DNA of 64,000 nt from Bacteroidota bacterium. Its GTDB lineage: Bacteria > Bacteroidota > Bacteroidia > UBA8524. Position 1 is the first letter of the stretch. Every line of letters begins with the position of its first letter. This document shows, piece by piece, positions 41,582-50,689 of the stretch. Made by a program: the position numbers and the translations under genes. The stretch is from contig SBGR01000064.1 in NCBI GenBank assembly GCA_006226545.1, positions 1 through 64,000 on the forward strand. Reading direction: 5' to 3'. The notes beneath the pieces were generated by a model. The model was not told the origin of the DNA. It was given only the letters and a program-made list of their open reading frames with translations, and ran no database searches.

Positions 41582-41620
41582 AAACATTCCACCACAGTTA
41601 AATAAATTTACCACACAACT

Positions 41621-41628
41621 TATATTTG
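41621..41628 (+). promoter_or_regulatory. -7 element TATATTTG for the OmpA-family gene
   Basis: An exact TAnnTTTG match, 19 bases before ATG 41648. A TTA triplet stands at the -33 position (41598-41600), one base from TTG. Confidence 0.5.
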
Positions 41629-41647
41629 AGCAATTAAACCCACTCAC

Positions 41648-44110
41648 ATGAAAAGATATCTAGGGATGCTTTTTATGCTGCTTGTCTTAGGCGGCAGTAC
41701 GAAGGCCCAGTACCAATTGGGACTGGTTTCCAGTAATTATTCGGGAACCAATTCCATCTTCCTGAATCCATCCAATACGGTGGATTCGCGATTCAAGCTT
41801 TACATCAACGCATTCAGTTTTGGAATGCATTTCAGTAACGATTACGTTTCGTGGAATGCTCCGTATCACCCCTTTGCTACGATTCCAGGATTAAATACCC
41901 TTTACAAGGTAGATCCTGCCTATCAAACATCTTCAGGAGAACCGGATTTCAATAACTCATACATCAAAGAGAATGTCAATGGTGAATTGAAGAACATCTT
42001 TGTTCAGAATGATATCAAGCTCTTCAATACCCTAATTAACATCAACGCTAAAAATGCCATCGCTTTTGGAGCAAGACAGCGTAGTATGCTACAAATGACA
42101 GATATCTCAGAGCCTTTTGCTCGATTTGTAAGATGGGGATTTAAAACATCGGCACCACCATTTCAAAACGGTGAACTGGATAGTTTGTCGCCCTATACCA
42201 ATAACTCTTTTAACATTAACGTCTTAACCATGACCGAATTCTCTTTTAGCTACGGAAGAGTGGTGGTTAACGACAAAGAGCATTTCTTGAAAGCCGGTAT
42301 AACTGGAAAATACTTCCTGCCGCAATATGCACTTTACCTCAGAAATGAAAATACCGGTGCACTGGTATACAACGACGATAGTTTCGATATCCTAAATACT
42401 GATTTCTCCTATGGCTATACCAACGACCGTTACTATACAGACGGGAATGCACCATTTGGAACCGGACTAGGAAAAGGATTTGGAGTGGATATCGGTGTGA
42501 CTTACGAATACCGTCCGAATTACAAGAAGTACGATTATACCATGGACAATAAAAAGCGTCAAGATGAGAGTAAAAACAAATACCTCTTCAAGGTCGGCGC
42601 TTCCATTAACGACGTAGGTAGTGTTAAGTTTCAAAACTCCGACTATGTCAGAGCTTATACGCTGAATAATAAAGCATTTGTTACCTTACAACAGGCAGAG
42701 CTTAATACGGTTCTTGACAATGTTTCACAATACGGCGCTATGGCGGCCATCGACTCCTTATTAGATAGACGAATTGGTTTAGCAACGCGCGCCAATCAGT
42801 TTTCTATGGCTTTACCTTCTCATCTGGCTATCACGGCAGATTGGAACGTATACCGCGGATTCTATTTGAATGCTACCTATATCCAAACCTTACGTTCACG
42901 CGATGTGAATGGCTTACGTGGATTCTCTTCTATCAGCGTTACGCCTAGATACGAATCACGCTGGTTTGATTTTGCCGTACCGGTGCAGTTTACACAAGAC
43001 TTTAGTAGAGTAAGACTTGGAGCCTACATGAGAGGTGGTCCATTCTGGGTTGGAACCGATAACTTGAATTCCATTATCAGTAAAAAGGAAATTGCCGGTG
43101 CAGATATCTACTTCGGAATATCTATTCCGCTTCACCGTAAAAAGCCGAAAGACAAAGACAAAGACGGCGTATCGAATAGAAAAGACAAATGCAAAGACAT
43201 ACCGGGAGTATGGATGTTTGCAGGTTGTCCTGATACCGACATGGATAGTATTCCGGATACAGAAGATTCTTGCGTGGACGTGGCAGGCATTAAAGCCCTA
43301 CACGGATGCCCGGATGCCGACGGTGATGGTATTACCGATGCAGATGACCGTTGTCCAGAAAACGCCGGACCGGCCTATTTAAATGGTTGCCCGGATATGG
43401 ATGGCGATAGCATCCCTGATATCGATGATGCTTGTCCTGAACTTGCTGGCGAACGTGTAAACAAAGGTTGCCCTGATCGTGATCAAGATGGAATCTTAGA
43501 CATGAATGACTCTTGTCCGGATAAACCGGGATTGAAAGAATTCAATGGTTGTCCAGATAGAGACGGTGATAAAGTACCTGATCACTTGGATAAATGCCCG
43601 GATGTAAAAGGCCTAGTGGACATGCAAGGTTGTCCTGATACCGATGGAGATAAAGTTCCTGATCACGTAGATTTATGTCCGCTTACTCCAGGTTTACCTG
43701 AAAACAATGGTTGTCCGAAAGTGGAGGAGAAAATTGAAATCGTAGAAATTTCAGAAGAAGAGCAAGAGGTATTGAATGAGGTATTCTCTAACCTAGAATT
43801 TGCAACCGGTAGCTCAACCATCAGTGCGTCTAGCTTTGAAAGTTTAGATCTGTTGGCTGAATTGTTAACCAAAAAGCCTGCTTATAAAATTTATGTTGCC
43901 GGACATACAGACAACGTAGGTAAGGCAGCCTCTAACTTGAAACTAAGTCAGGAGAGGGCAGAAGCGGTTAAAAACTACCTTAAAGACAAAGGTATCGGTG
44001 CTGAACGTATCAAAACTGAAGGTTTTGGACAAGAAAGACCGGTGGCGGATAATGAAACGCCGGAAGGCAGACAAAAGAATAGAAGGGTAGAATTTAGAAT
44101 TATTAAATAA
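41648..44110 (+). CDS. DUF5723/thrombospondin type 3 repeat/OmpA-domain outer-membrane protein
   Basis: An 820-residue outer-membrane protein. It has a signal peptide (cleavage after STKAQ, about residue 21) and a beta-barrel-like DUF5723 region to about residue 490. A run of about seven Asp-rich TSP3 repeats follows (DKDKDGV, DTDMDSIPD, DADGDGI, DMDGDSIPD, DRDQDGI, DRDGDKVPD, DTDGDKVPD), each with a Cys-Pro, about 500-700. The C-terminal OmpA domain (about 715-820) has VAGHTDNVGKAASNLKLSQERAEAVKNYL and the peptidoglycan-binding GFGQERPVADN. It should link the outer membrane to peptidoglycan, with calcium bound in the repeats. It is monocistronic, with its own -7 box and terminator. Confidence 0.9.
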   Translation: MKRYLGMLFMLLVLGGSTKAQYQLGLVSSNYSGTNSIFLNPSNTVDSRFKLYINAFSFGMHFSNDYVSWNAPYHPFATIPGLNTLYKVDPAYQTSSGEPDFNNSYIKENVNGELKNIFVQNDIKLFNTLININAKNAIAFGARQRSMLQMTDISEPFARFVRWGFKTSAPPFQNGELDSLSPYTNNSFNINVLTMTEFSFSYGRVVVNDKEHFLKAGITGKYFLPQYALYLRNENTGALVYNDDSFDILNTDFSYGYTNDRYYTDGNAPFGTGLGKGFGVDIGVTYEYRPNYKKYDYTMDNKKRQDESKNKYLFKVGASINDVGSVKFQNSDYVRAYTLNNKAFVTLQQAELNTVLDNVSQYGAMAAIDSLLDRRIGLATRANQFSMALPSHLAITADWNVYRGFYLNATYIQTLRSRDVNGLRGFSSISVTPRYESRWFDFAVPVQFTQDFSRVRLGAYMRGGPFWVGTDNLNSIISKKEIAGADIYFGISIPLHRKKPKDKDKDGVSNRKDKCKDIPGVWMFAGCPDTDMDSIPDTEDSCVDVAGIKALHGCPDADGDGITDADDRCPENAGPAYLNGCPDMDGDSIPDIDDACPELAGERVNKGCPDRDQDGILDMNDSCPDKPGLKEFNGCPDRDGDKVPDHLDKCPDVKGLVDMQGCPDTDGDKVPDHVDLCPLTPGLPENNGCPKVEEKIEIVEISEEEQEVLNEVFSNLEFATGSSTISASSFESLDLLAELLTKKPAYKIYVAGHTDNVGKAASNLKLSQERAEAVKNYLKDKGIGAERIKTEGFGQERPVADNETPEGRQKNRRVEFRIIK

Positions 44111-44131
44111 TAGCTAATAGCAGCTAATAGA

Positions 44132-44154
44132 AAGGCTTCCAATTCGGAAGCCTT
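44132..44154 (+). terminator. Terminator of the OmpA-family gene
   Basis: AAGGCTTCC pairs with GGAAGCCTT around AATTC, followed by TTCTATTTAATT. It lies 22 bases after the stop codon at 44110. Confidence 0.75.
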
Positions 44155-44254
44155 TTCTATTTAATTGATTTTTAGGTTAGTAAATTCTTTGTGAACAGAA
44201 TGTAAAATTTTCAGAATATTTTATACATTCGTAATACTGTTATATAAAACAACC

Positions 44255-45127
44255 ATGAAAAAAGTTTACCTCTTGTCATTAGCCTTCGTTACAGCTCTCT
44301 CTATGAGCTCTTGTACCAAGGAAGAAGCTCCTGCCGGTGGCGGGGAAGATTCAAACACAGTTCCATCTAGCTTTACTAAGAAAGTCCTTGTTGAGGAGTT
44401 TTCTGGAGCATGGTGTGGATGGTGCCCTGATGGAGCGCATATCCTAGAAACGATCTTAAATGATAACCCAAGCAACTCAGTAGGTGTTACATTACACTAC
44501 GGTGATGCAATGCAATTGGCTGCTTACAATGATATCAAGACTGCATTTGCAGTAACTGGTTATCCAACCGGTATGATTGACCGTGTTCCTTCTACTCAAG
44601 ATAAGAAGGTAGCCATGAGCCGTAGCTACTGGAAGTCAAACGCTTCTACTCGCGCTGCAGTTGTTGCTCCTTGCGGATTGAAAATCGATGCTACTAACAA
44701 AGAAGCAATCAAAGTTACTGCTGGTTTCGCTAAAGAAATCGCTGGTGACGTTCGTATGACTGTATATGTTATCGAAGACGAAGTAACAGGTACTGGTTCT
44801 GGTTATGATCAGCAAAACTACCTTGCTAACCGTGCAGGTTTCGAAAGCAGCCCTTACTACACTCAGCCTTCTTTGATTAAAGGTTACAAGCACATGAAAG
44901 TGTGGAGAGCAGTTTTGAATAGCAATACCTTTGGTGATGCAATTCCTGCTGCTAACATCGTAGCTGGTGGTAAATTCGAATCAACTTTCTCTTTGAATAC
45001 ATTGGGAATGGATGAGTCTAAAGTTTCTATCATCGCTTTTGTTAACGTAAAAGGTTCTACAGCTAGCACTCATGAGGTTTTGAACGCTCAGTCTGTTAAG
45101 CTTGGAATGAACAAAGGATGGGACTAA
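44255..45127 (+). CDS. Omp28-like lipoprotein with thioredoxin-type CGWC motif
   Basis: A 290-residue lipoprotein (lipobox MSSC, Cys20). The mature protein has KVLVEEFSGAWCGWCPDGAHILETIL, with Cys54-Gly-Trp-Cys57 in a thioredoxin-like position, a YPTGMIDR segment resembling the cis-Pro loop, and a C-terminal all-beta domain. It matches the Omp28-related family of Bacteroidota surface proteins; these were first described in Porphyromonas, and a redox role for the CXXC is inference. A -7-like TACATTCG lies at 44224-44231. The next gene's start codon overlaps its last codons, and an intrinsic terminator follows at 45149. Confidence 0.87.
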   Translation: MKKVYLLSLAFVTALSMSSCTKEEAPAGGGEDSNTVPSSFTKKVLVEEFSGAWCGWCPDGAHILETILNDNPSNSVGVTLHYGDAMQLAAYNDIKTAFAVTGYPTGMIDRVPSTQDKKVAMSRSYWKSNASTRAAVVAPCGLKIDATNKEAIKVTAGFAKEIAGDVRMTVYVIEDEVTGTGSGYDQQNYLANRAGFESSPYYTQPSLIKGYKHMKVWRAVLNSNTFGDAIPAANIVAGGKFESTFSLNTLGMDESKVSIIAFVNVKGSTASTHEVLNAQSVKLGMNKGWD

Positions 45128-45807
45128 TCACTTCTCTTAACAATATTAAAAAAGCCCTGATTTCAGGGCTTTTTTTTTGTATGCTACTGAGTGCAAATGC
45201 ACAGTTTAGCGTAGATACGGTATTCGTTCAGCATGAAGCGCCTAAGGTAGAAGGCGTATTTTACAGCACGATTGAATTATTTAATTCGGCTGATACCTCT
45301 GTTACAGTGGAATGGGAAGTAACGATGCAAGACATCCCTGCAGGTTGGAATAGCACCTTTACAGTTGGATTTGACTGGTACGAAGATTCAATTCTAACCG
45401 GAAGTTATAATTTGGTGCCAACTGATAGCTTCAGGTCTTTTGCCGTGGTCCAATTTTACCCGAATAACATTGCCGATACAGGTGATTACGAAATTAAGTT
45501 TTGGCTGAGCAACGATACGTCGACAAACTTTACGGTCCATTTTAGAGGAATAGCCTATACCGCACCAAATTCAGTTCATTTTACTGAACAGCCAAGTCAG
45601 ATCTACCCAAATCCTTTGCGGCTGGGAGATCAACTCCATGGCTTAGTGGGATCTTGTATGGTTTATACTGTTGAGGGAAGATTGCTGTGGCAAGGAAACG
45701 CAGCAGATTTTGATGCTACTGAATTGGAGCAGACTGGTACTTACATAATCGTATCCAATCCAAGTTTGAATTCTAGGCAAATACTGCGCTTAGTTGTTTT
45801 ACCCTGA
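45118..45807 (+). CDS. Small exported protein with T9SS C-terminal sorting tail
   Basis: A 229-residue protein. The signal peptide is MGLITSLNNIKKALISGLFFCMLLSANAQ (in two parts: basic NIKK, core ALISGLFF, cleavage ANAQ), then a single Ig-like beta domain (FSVDTVFVQHEAP...). The C-terminal tail has the type A sorting pattern IYPNPLRLGDQ and ends RQILRLVVLP. It overlaps the previous gene's end by 10 bases. The codons for KALISGLFF are the intrinsic terminator of the upstream Omp28-like gene, so most transcripts would stop inside this gene. A later start at ATG 45181 would remove the signal peptide. Function unknown. Confidence 0.7.
   Translation: MGLITSLNNIKKALISGLFFCMLLSANAQFSVDTVFVQHEAPKVEGVFYSTIELFNSADTSVTVEWEVTMQDIPAGWNSTFTVGFDWYEDSILTGSYNLVPTDSFRSFAVVQFYPNNIADTGDYEIKFWLSNDTSTNFTVHFRGIAYTAPNSVHFTEQPSQIYPNPLRLGDQLHGLVGSCMVYTVEGRLLWQGNAADFDATELEQTGTYIIVSNPSLNSRQILRLVVLP
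45149..45180 (+). terminator. Terminator of Omp28-like gene, inside the next gene's signal-peptide codons
   Basis: AAAAGCCCTGA pairs with TCAGGGCTTTT around a short T loop, followed by a continuous run of nine T. It starts 22 bases after the Omp28-like stop. Confidence 0.85.
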
Positions 45808-45808
45808 T

Positions 45809-45816
45809 TATCTTCG
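45809..45816 (+). promoter_or_regulatory. -7-like element TATCTTCG for the thioesterase-smpB pair
   Basis: TATCTTCG (TAnnTTCG) ends 4 bases before ATG 45821. It overlaps the TGA-adjacent end of the preceding T9SS-tailed gene. Confidence 0.4.
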
Positions 45817-45820
45817 CGGC

Positions 45821-46216
45821 ATGTTGAATCCTTTTCAAATAGGCGATAAGAAGACCTTCACCCATACCGTAGTGGAAGCCGATTCGGCTACTTTTGAGAG
45901 TGGTCAGGTGCATCCGGTTTATGCCACATTTGCTTTAGGTAGAGACGCTGAATGGTGTTGCAGGTTATTTGTTCTAGAGATGAAGGAAGCCGATGAAGAA
46001 GGCATCGGTACCTTTTTAAGTGTAGAGCATGTTTCTCCGGCACTTCTGGGCTCAGAGGTGGCCTTTGAGGCTGAATTAATTAAAGTTGAAAAGAATAATG
46101 TTATCTGTCGTTATACTGCCAAAGTAGGAGATCGCATCATTGCGCATGGTGAACAAGGACAGAAAATTGTGAAAAAAGAGAAGTTGGAAGGCGTATTTAA
46201 AGCCTTAGAAGGATGA
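45821..46216 (+). CDS. Hotdog-fold thioesterase (FlK-like)
   Basis: A 131-residue hotdog protein whose pattern fits the fluoroacetyl-CoA-thioesterase-type family: TVVEADSATFESGQVHPVYATFALGRDAEW, then GIGTFLSVEHVSPALLGSEVAFEAELIKVE, and CRYTAKVGDRIIAHGEQGQKIV. The conserved catalytic Thr and Glu are not certain in this copy, so acyl-CoA hydrolysis is plausible but unproven. I start it at ATG 45821 (MLNPFQIGDKK), 4 bases after a -7-like box; TTG 45794 is the rejected alternative. smpB overlaps its stop by 4 bases. Confidence 0.75.
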   Translation: MLNPFQIGDKKTFTHTVVEADSATFESGQVHPVYATFALGRDAEWCCRLFVLEMKEADEEGIGTFLSVEHVSPALLGSEVAFEAELIKVEKNNVICRYTAKVGDRIIAHGEQGQKIVKKEKLEGVFKALEG

Positions 46217-46656
46217 GTGCAGGAATAAGTATTTTGAACAAACGAGCTCGTTTTGAATACGAGTTTCTCGATGTATTGGAGGCCGGAATGGTATTAACCG
46301 GAACCGAGATAAAATCGCTAAGGGCAGGGAATGCCAGCATCACAGATGCCTATTGTGCATTTGAAGAGGGTGAACTCTTCTTAATCAATGCCCATATTGC
46401 AGAATTCAAGCAAGGCAATATCAACAATCACACACCGCTGAGAAAACGTAAACTACTGCTGAAGCGTCAAGAGTTGCGTAAGCTGGAGAATAAGCTAAAA
46501 GACAAAGGACTAACCGTTGTTCCTGTAAAGATTTTTGAAAGCGATAGGGGAATCGCAAAGATTCAAATTGCATTAGCGAAAGGTAAAAAGTCATTCGATA
46601 AGCGCGAAGACATCAAGAAACGCGATGTGGAAAGGGAAATGGCGAGGTTTCGCTAG
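46213..46656 (+). CDS. smpB: SsrA-binding protein
   Basis: This 147-residue RNA-binding protein delivers tmRNA to stalled ribosomes. The hallmarks are ISILNKRARFEYEFLDVLEAGMVLTGTEIKSLR, HIAEFKQGN, RKRKLLLKRQEL and the basic C-terminal tail KSFDKREDIKKRDVEREMARF. tmRNA itself is not in the window. The ATG overlaps the thioesterase stop by 4 bases; the convergent pcm stop is directly adjacent. Confidence 0.96.
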   Translation: MSAGISILNKRARFEYEFLDVLEAGMVLTGTEIKSLRAGNASITDAYCAFEEGELFLINAHIAEFKQGNINNHTPLRKRKLLLKRQELRKLENKLKDKGLTVVPVKIFESDRGIAKIQIALAKGKKSFDKREDIKKRDVEREMARFR

Positions 46657-47301
46657 TTACCAGCCTTCTGCACCAATCAAGGGCACAAATCTAAATTCGC
46701 CAAAATCTTCTGTATCAAAACTATGCTCGCCGGTTTTAGTCACGCGTAGCATTCGCTGTACTTCGGCATTGCCCACGGGAATAACCAATTTACCTCCCAG
46801 ACTCAATTGGTTTAAATAAACATCAGGCACTTTAGGTGCGCCGGCCGTTACGATAATGCGATCAAAAGGAGCTCGAGAAGCCAATCCAAGTGTGCCATCG
46901 CTATAATGTAATTCCGGACTGTATCCCAAATCGGACAGTAGGCGGTAAGCCTTGTCTAGCAAGGATTTCTTTCGCTCAACACTAAATAGGTCAACGCCCA
47001 ATTCACAGAGTACAGCTGCCTGGTAACCTGAGCCGGTACCAATTTCCAATACCCGCATTCCGGGCTTTAATTGCAAGAGACTGCTTTGGGCTGCTACAGT
47101 AAATGGTTGCGATATAGTTTGGCCGTCGCCAATAGGATAAGCCTTGTCTTCATAGGCAAAGTCGACAAAATCGCCTTGAAAGAACAAATGCCTTGGTACA
47201 TGGAGAATGGCCTTCAAAACCGCCTCATCTGTTATTCCTTTTTGTAAAAGCTCTTCTACTAGTCTTTTACGCAATCCTTTGTGTTTGTATGTATCTTTCA
47301 A
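46657..47301 (-). CDS. pcm: Protein-L-isoaspartate O-methyltransferase
   Basis: A 214-residue SAM-dependent repair methyltransferase. The family signature is GDGQTISQPFTVA, followed by the SAM motif VLEIGTGSGYQAAVL and the post-motif DRIIVTAGAP, with KLVIPVG near the end. It methylates isoaspartyl residues in aged proteins. The start is TTG 47301 (MKDTYKHKGLRKRLVEELL), as no in-frame ATG lies nearby. Its stop abuts the stop of smpB. Confidence 0.93.
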   Translation of the reverse strand: MKDTYKHKGLRKRLVEELLQKGITDEAVLKAILHVPRHLFFQGDFVDFAYEDKAYPIGDGQTISQPFTVAAQSSLLQLKPGMRVLEIGTGSGYQAAVLCELGVDLFSVERKKSLLDKAYRLLSDLGYSPELHYSDGTLGLASRAPFDRIIVTAGAPKVPDVYLNQLSLGGKLVIPVGNAEVQRMLRVTKTGEHSFDTEDFGEFRFVPLIGAEGW

Positions 47302-47387
47302 GGTAATGGCTTATTCACAATCGTTGAAAACGCGTGTCCTTGCGGACTTTTTACATGCTTATTTTCGCAAATGTAAGCGATTTCATG

Positions 47388-48371
47388 ATGCTAAGGATTG
47401 GAGTAATTGGTGCCGGACACCTCGGAAAAATACATTTACGTTGCATTCAAGCAGCCGGAAAGTTTGATTTAGTGGGATTTGTAGACCCGGATGATGCGAA
47501 TGCCGCCAAGGTTGAAGCAGAATTCGGGATTAAAAGATTTCCGAATGAAGAAGCTTTATTTGACGAAGTGGATGCGGTTGACATCGTTACGCCAACCACC
47601 TACCACCATGCTGTAGCAGTAAAGGCCATGCGCCGAAGCAAACATGTTTTCATTGAAAAACCCTTAGCTAATACCCTTGAAGAAGCTCGCGAATTGACTG
47701 AGCTGGCCTACGAAGCCAATGTGAAAGTTCAGGTGGGACATGTGGAGCGATTTAATCCAGCCTTCCTAGAAGCACAGCGGTATAACTTGAAACCCATGTT
47801 CATTGAAACCCACCGTTTGGCTGAGTTTAATCCCAGAGGAACGGATGTGAGTGTGGTTTTGGATTTGATGATTCACGATATTGACATCACCTTAAGCATT
47901 GTGAAATCCAATGTGAAAAACATCAGCGCCAGCGGTGTAAATGTGGTGAGCGATACTCCTGATATTGCCAATGCCCGTATTGAATTTGACAACGGTTGCG
48001 TAGCCAACCTAACGGCTAGTCGAATCTCCATGAAGAACATGCGCAAGACACGTTTGTTCCAACAAGACTCGTATATGGCAATCGACTTCTTGAAGAAACA
48101 ATTGGAAGTTTTGCGTTTGGAAGAAGCTGCTGCAGAAGAAGATCCACTTGCATTGGTATTGGACCTAGGTCCGGAAAAAGGCAAAAAGAAAATTCTATTT
48201 GAAAACCCGGATATCGACCTGATAAACAGTATTCAAAGAGAACTTGAACTGTTTCACGATAGCATCCATTACAACCAAACGCCTCCGGTAAGCGTTCAAG
48301 ATGGGTATGATGCCATGAATATTGCATACCAGATTATGGATAAAATCCAGTCTAAGTCGAATATTCGGTAA
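47388..48371 (+). CDS. Gfo/Idh/MocA-family NAD(P) oxidoreductase
   Basis: A 327-residue dehydrogenase: Rossmann motif LRIGVIGAGHLGKIHLR at the start, VDIVTPTTYHHAVAVKAM, and the EKP motif HVFIEKPLANTLEEA. The C-terminal domain has a DLMIHDIDITLSIV helix typical of the family. Substrates in this family range from inositols and sugars to biliverdin; none can be chosen. I start it at ATG 47388 (ATG 47385 is equally possible); the longer frame at 47334 is not supported. A TATTTTCG box (47360-47367) lies about 20 bases upstream. Confidence 0.9.
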   Translation: MLRIGVIGAGHLGKIHLRCIQAAGKFDLVGFVDPDDANAAKVEAEFGIKRFPNEEALFDEVDAVDIVTPTTYHHAVAVKAMRRSKHVFIEKPLANTLEEARELTELAYEANVKVQVGHVERFNPAFLEAQRYNLKPMFIETHRLAEFNPRGTDVSVVLDLMIHDIDITLSIVKSNVKNISASGVNVVSDTPDIANARIEFDNGCVANLTASRISMKNMRKTRLFQQDSYMAIDFLKKQLEVLRLEEAAAEEDPLALVLDLGPEKGKKKILFENPDIDLINSIQRELELFHDSIHYNQTPPVSVQDGYDAMNIAYQIMDKIQSKSNIR

Positions 48372-48383
48372 CTTCGTTCGCGC

Positions 48384-49238
48384 ATGAAATTGAAGCTCAC
48401 GTTTTCCATCCTTTTCGCTCTGCTTTTGAGTAGTTCTTGCAGAAAAACTGACATTGGCAATCCGGCCTATATCTATATCCCCGAATTGAAAGTAACTACT
48501 ACGCAAGCTCAAGGATCGAACTTCATTCCTTTGCCTTATGTGAATGTGTTCATCAACGATAATTCAGTTGGCGTTTATGCTTTGCCGGCCAAATTCCCTG
48601 TATTGCAAGAGGGGAATGTTAAACTTGAGGTTTATCCGATGATCAAACGTTTTGCGCGTGATGGCATCGTTCACTATGCCGTTATGCAACCTTACGGCAC
48701 CCAAATCGACTTGAAAGCGATGGAAACGGATACATTGGTTCCGGAATTTTCTTACTTCGATAATGCAGAATTTCCTTGGTTAGAAGATTTTAACGACAAT
48801 GCCTCATCGCTCTACGTTAAGTCAGGTACCATCGATACCTTTTACATTGAAAACGACCTGTCTATCAGCCGCGATGGCACACCATACATGCACATTGATA
48901 TGGGCACAGGCGATAGTTGGTTTGAAATTGAATCGCAAGACCTTTTCGACTTGCCACGAGACGGTAGAGATATTTACATGGAACTAGACTACCGATCCAA
49001 TGCGGTATTCGCCATTGGATTATACGCTACCTCCAACTCAGGAGTAATAGCCGTGCCTTCGGTTTCTCCATTTCCAACAGACACAGCTTGGACAAAGGCT
49101 TTCATCTATTTAAGCGATGAAACCATAAATACCAGCTCAGATACCAGATTTAGAGTGTATTTTCGCGCGGTGAATGCTACGGTAGACAATCCCCATATCT
49201 ACCTAGACAACATCAAACTGGTATACCGAAAAGGGTGA
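48384..49238 (+). CDS. Hypothetical lipoprotein
   Basis: A 284-residue lipoprotein: hydrophobic leader MKLKLTFSILFALLLSSSC with lipobox SSSC (Cys19). The mature chain is beta-rich with aromatic pairs (IYIYIPELKV, FSYFDNAEFPWLEDFNDN, MHIDMGTGDSWFEIE), suggesting a jelly-roll-like fold. No family was recognised. A -7-like TAACTTCG lies 7 bases before its ATG. The sugar transferase overlaps its stop by 3-4 bases (GTGA), so a role at the cell surface or in capsule assembly is possible, by neighbourhood only. Confidence 0.65.
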   Translation: MKLKLTFSILFALLLSSSCRKTDIGNPAYIYIPELKVTTTQAQGSNFIPLPYVNVFINDNSVGVYALPAKFPVLQEGNVKLEVYPMIKRFARDGIVHYAVMQPYGTQIDLKAMETDTLVPEFSYFDNAEFPWLEDFNDNASSLYVKSGTIDTFYIENDLSISRDGTPYMHIDMGTGDSWFEIESQDLFDLPRDGRDIYMELDYRSNAVFAIGLYATSNSGVIAVPSVSPFPTDTAWTKAFIYLSDETINTSSDTRFRVYFRAVNATVDNPHIYLDNIKLVYRKG

Positions 49239-50656
49239 ACGAAAAAACACAACGGTTAAAGTACGTATTGAGTGATGTAGCCTCAGCTATTGTAGCTTGG
49301 GTAGCACTTTTCTCGTTGCGTAAAATTTACATCGAACCTCAGAAATTCGGCTATTCCATTCCGTTTGATCCGGGTAGCGATGTCAACTTCAGCCTGGGAT
49401 TAATCCTGGTGGTGGTATACTGGCTTACCTTGTATACGCTCACCGGTGTTTACAGGGATATTCTACGCAGATCCAGACTTCGTGAGTTGGTGCACACCAT
49501 CAATACCTCCTTTTTAGGTGTGCTTTTCCTGTTTTTCTTTTTGCTATTGGATGATGAAGTGAAGTCGTACAAAGACTACTACCTCACGTTTATTACCCTA
49601 TTTGGAGTGCATTTTATTCTTACGGCATTAGGACGATTCAGCATATCAACACAAACCAAACGAGCCATTCAATCCAGACGAATCGGCTTCCCAACGCTTT
49701 TGGTGGGAAACAATAAGAAAGCGCTTGACTTGTATACGGAACTGGAATCGGAGAATAAATCGCAAGGGTATAAGTTTGTTGGATTGCTACGCCTCGAAGA
49801 GTCGAATCCGAGTGTCTTTGATGATAAGCTCCCATGCCTAGGAAATGTTGAGCGTATCAGGGAAGTGGTACGTGATTACCAAGTGGAAGAAGTCATTCTA
49901 GCCATTGAATCAACAGAACACCCTAAGTTGAATGCCATCTTGAATGAGTTGGAAGGAGTGAAAGTGAGGGTTAGGATTATTCCTGACATGTACGATATCA
50001 TATCCGGATCAGTGAAGATTAACCATATTCTCGGACCAGCTTTAATTGAGGTGAAGCGCGACTTAATGCCGGCATGGCAAGAGTCTGTGAAGCGAGGCAT
50101 GGATATCGTTATTTCACTCATGGCCTTGATTCTGGGTATACCCGGTTATTTAGCGATTGGCCTAGCGGTTAGGCTGAGTAGCAAGGGGCCTATTTTCTAC
50201 AGACAGGAACGTATAGGTTTGAATGGTGTCCCGTTTAAAATCATCAAATTCAGAACGATGCGTGTTGATGCGGAGAAGGACGGTCCTCAATTGGCACGTG
50301 AAAAAGATACCCGTGTAACTAAAGTTGGCTTCTTTTTACGTAAAACCCGCCTAGACGAAATTCCGCAATTCTACAATGTATTGAAAGGTGATATGTCGCT
50401 GGTTGGACCACGTCCGGAAAGGCAGTTTTTTATCGATCAAATAGTTCAGAAGGCACCGCATTACAGGTTAATGCAACGTGTACGTCCGGGAATTACCTCT
50501 TGGGGACAGGTAAAGTACGGATATGCTGAAAACGTAGATGAAATGGTTGAGCGTTTAAAGTTTGACCTCCTGTACATTGAGAACATGTCGCTTGCCATCG
50601 ACATCAAAATCCTTTTCTATACGGTTTTGATCATGGTTCAAGGAAGAGGAAAATAG
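49235..50656 (+). CDS. Undecaprenyl-phosphate sugar phosphotransferase (WcaJ/CpsE-like)
   Basis: A 473-residue polyprenyl glycosylphosphotransferase that starts a lipid-linked sugar for surface polysaccharide. The N-terminal half has about five membrane helices and a Rossmann-like CoA-binding-type domain (about residues 145-260, TLLVGNNKKAL). The C-terminal bacterial sugar transferase domain has KRGMDIVISLMALILGIPGYLAI, the GPIFYRQERIGLNG segment, IIKFRTMR, LRKTRLDEIPQFYNVLKGDMSLVGPRPE and PGITSWGQV. The start GTG 49235 overlaps the previous stop (GTGA). No other polysaccharide genes are adjacent. Confidence 0.92.
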   Translation: MNEKTQRLKYVLSDVASAIVAWVALFSLRKIYIEPQKFGYSIPFDPGSDVNFSLGLILVVVYWLTLYTLTGVYRDILRRSRLRELVHTINTSFLGVLFLFFFLLLDDEVKSYKDYYLTFITLFGVHFILTALGRFSISTQTKRAIQSRRIGFPTLLVGNNKKALDLYTELESENKSQGYKFVGLLRLEESNPSVFDDKLPCLGNVERIREVVRDYQVEEVILAIESTEHPKLNAILNELEGVKVRVRIIPDMYDIISGSVKINHILGPALIEVKRDLMPAWQESVKRGMDIVISLMALILGIPGYLAIGLAVRLSSKGPIFYRQERIGLNGVPFKIIKFRTMRVDAEKDGPQLAREKDTRVTKVGFFLRKTRLDEIPQFYNVLKGDMSLVGPRPERQFFIDQIVQKAPHYRLMQRVRPGITSWGQVKYGYAENVDEMVERLKFDLLYIENMSLAIDIKILFYTVLIMVQGRGK

Positions 50657-50689
50657 CAAACTCTTTCTTTACTCAATTGTTTACCCACT

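Noticed and set aside
44224-44231. TACATTCG before the Omp28-like gene as a full promoter
   Set aside because: The box resembles a -7 element but no -33 TTG is at the expected distance, so it was mentioned in the gene entry only.
47311-47319. TTATTCACA, a DnaA-box-like sequence between pcm and the oxidoreductase
   Set aside because: A single box with no cluster, no AT-rich unwinding element and no dnaA/dnaN; not an origin.
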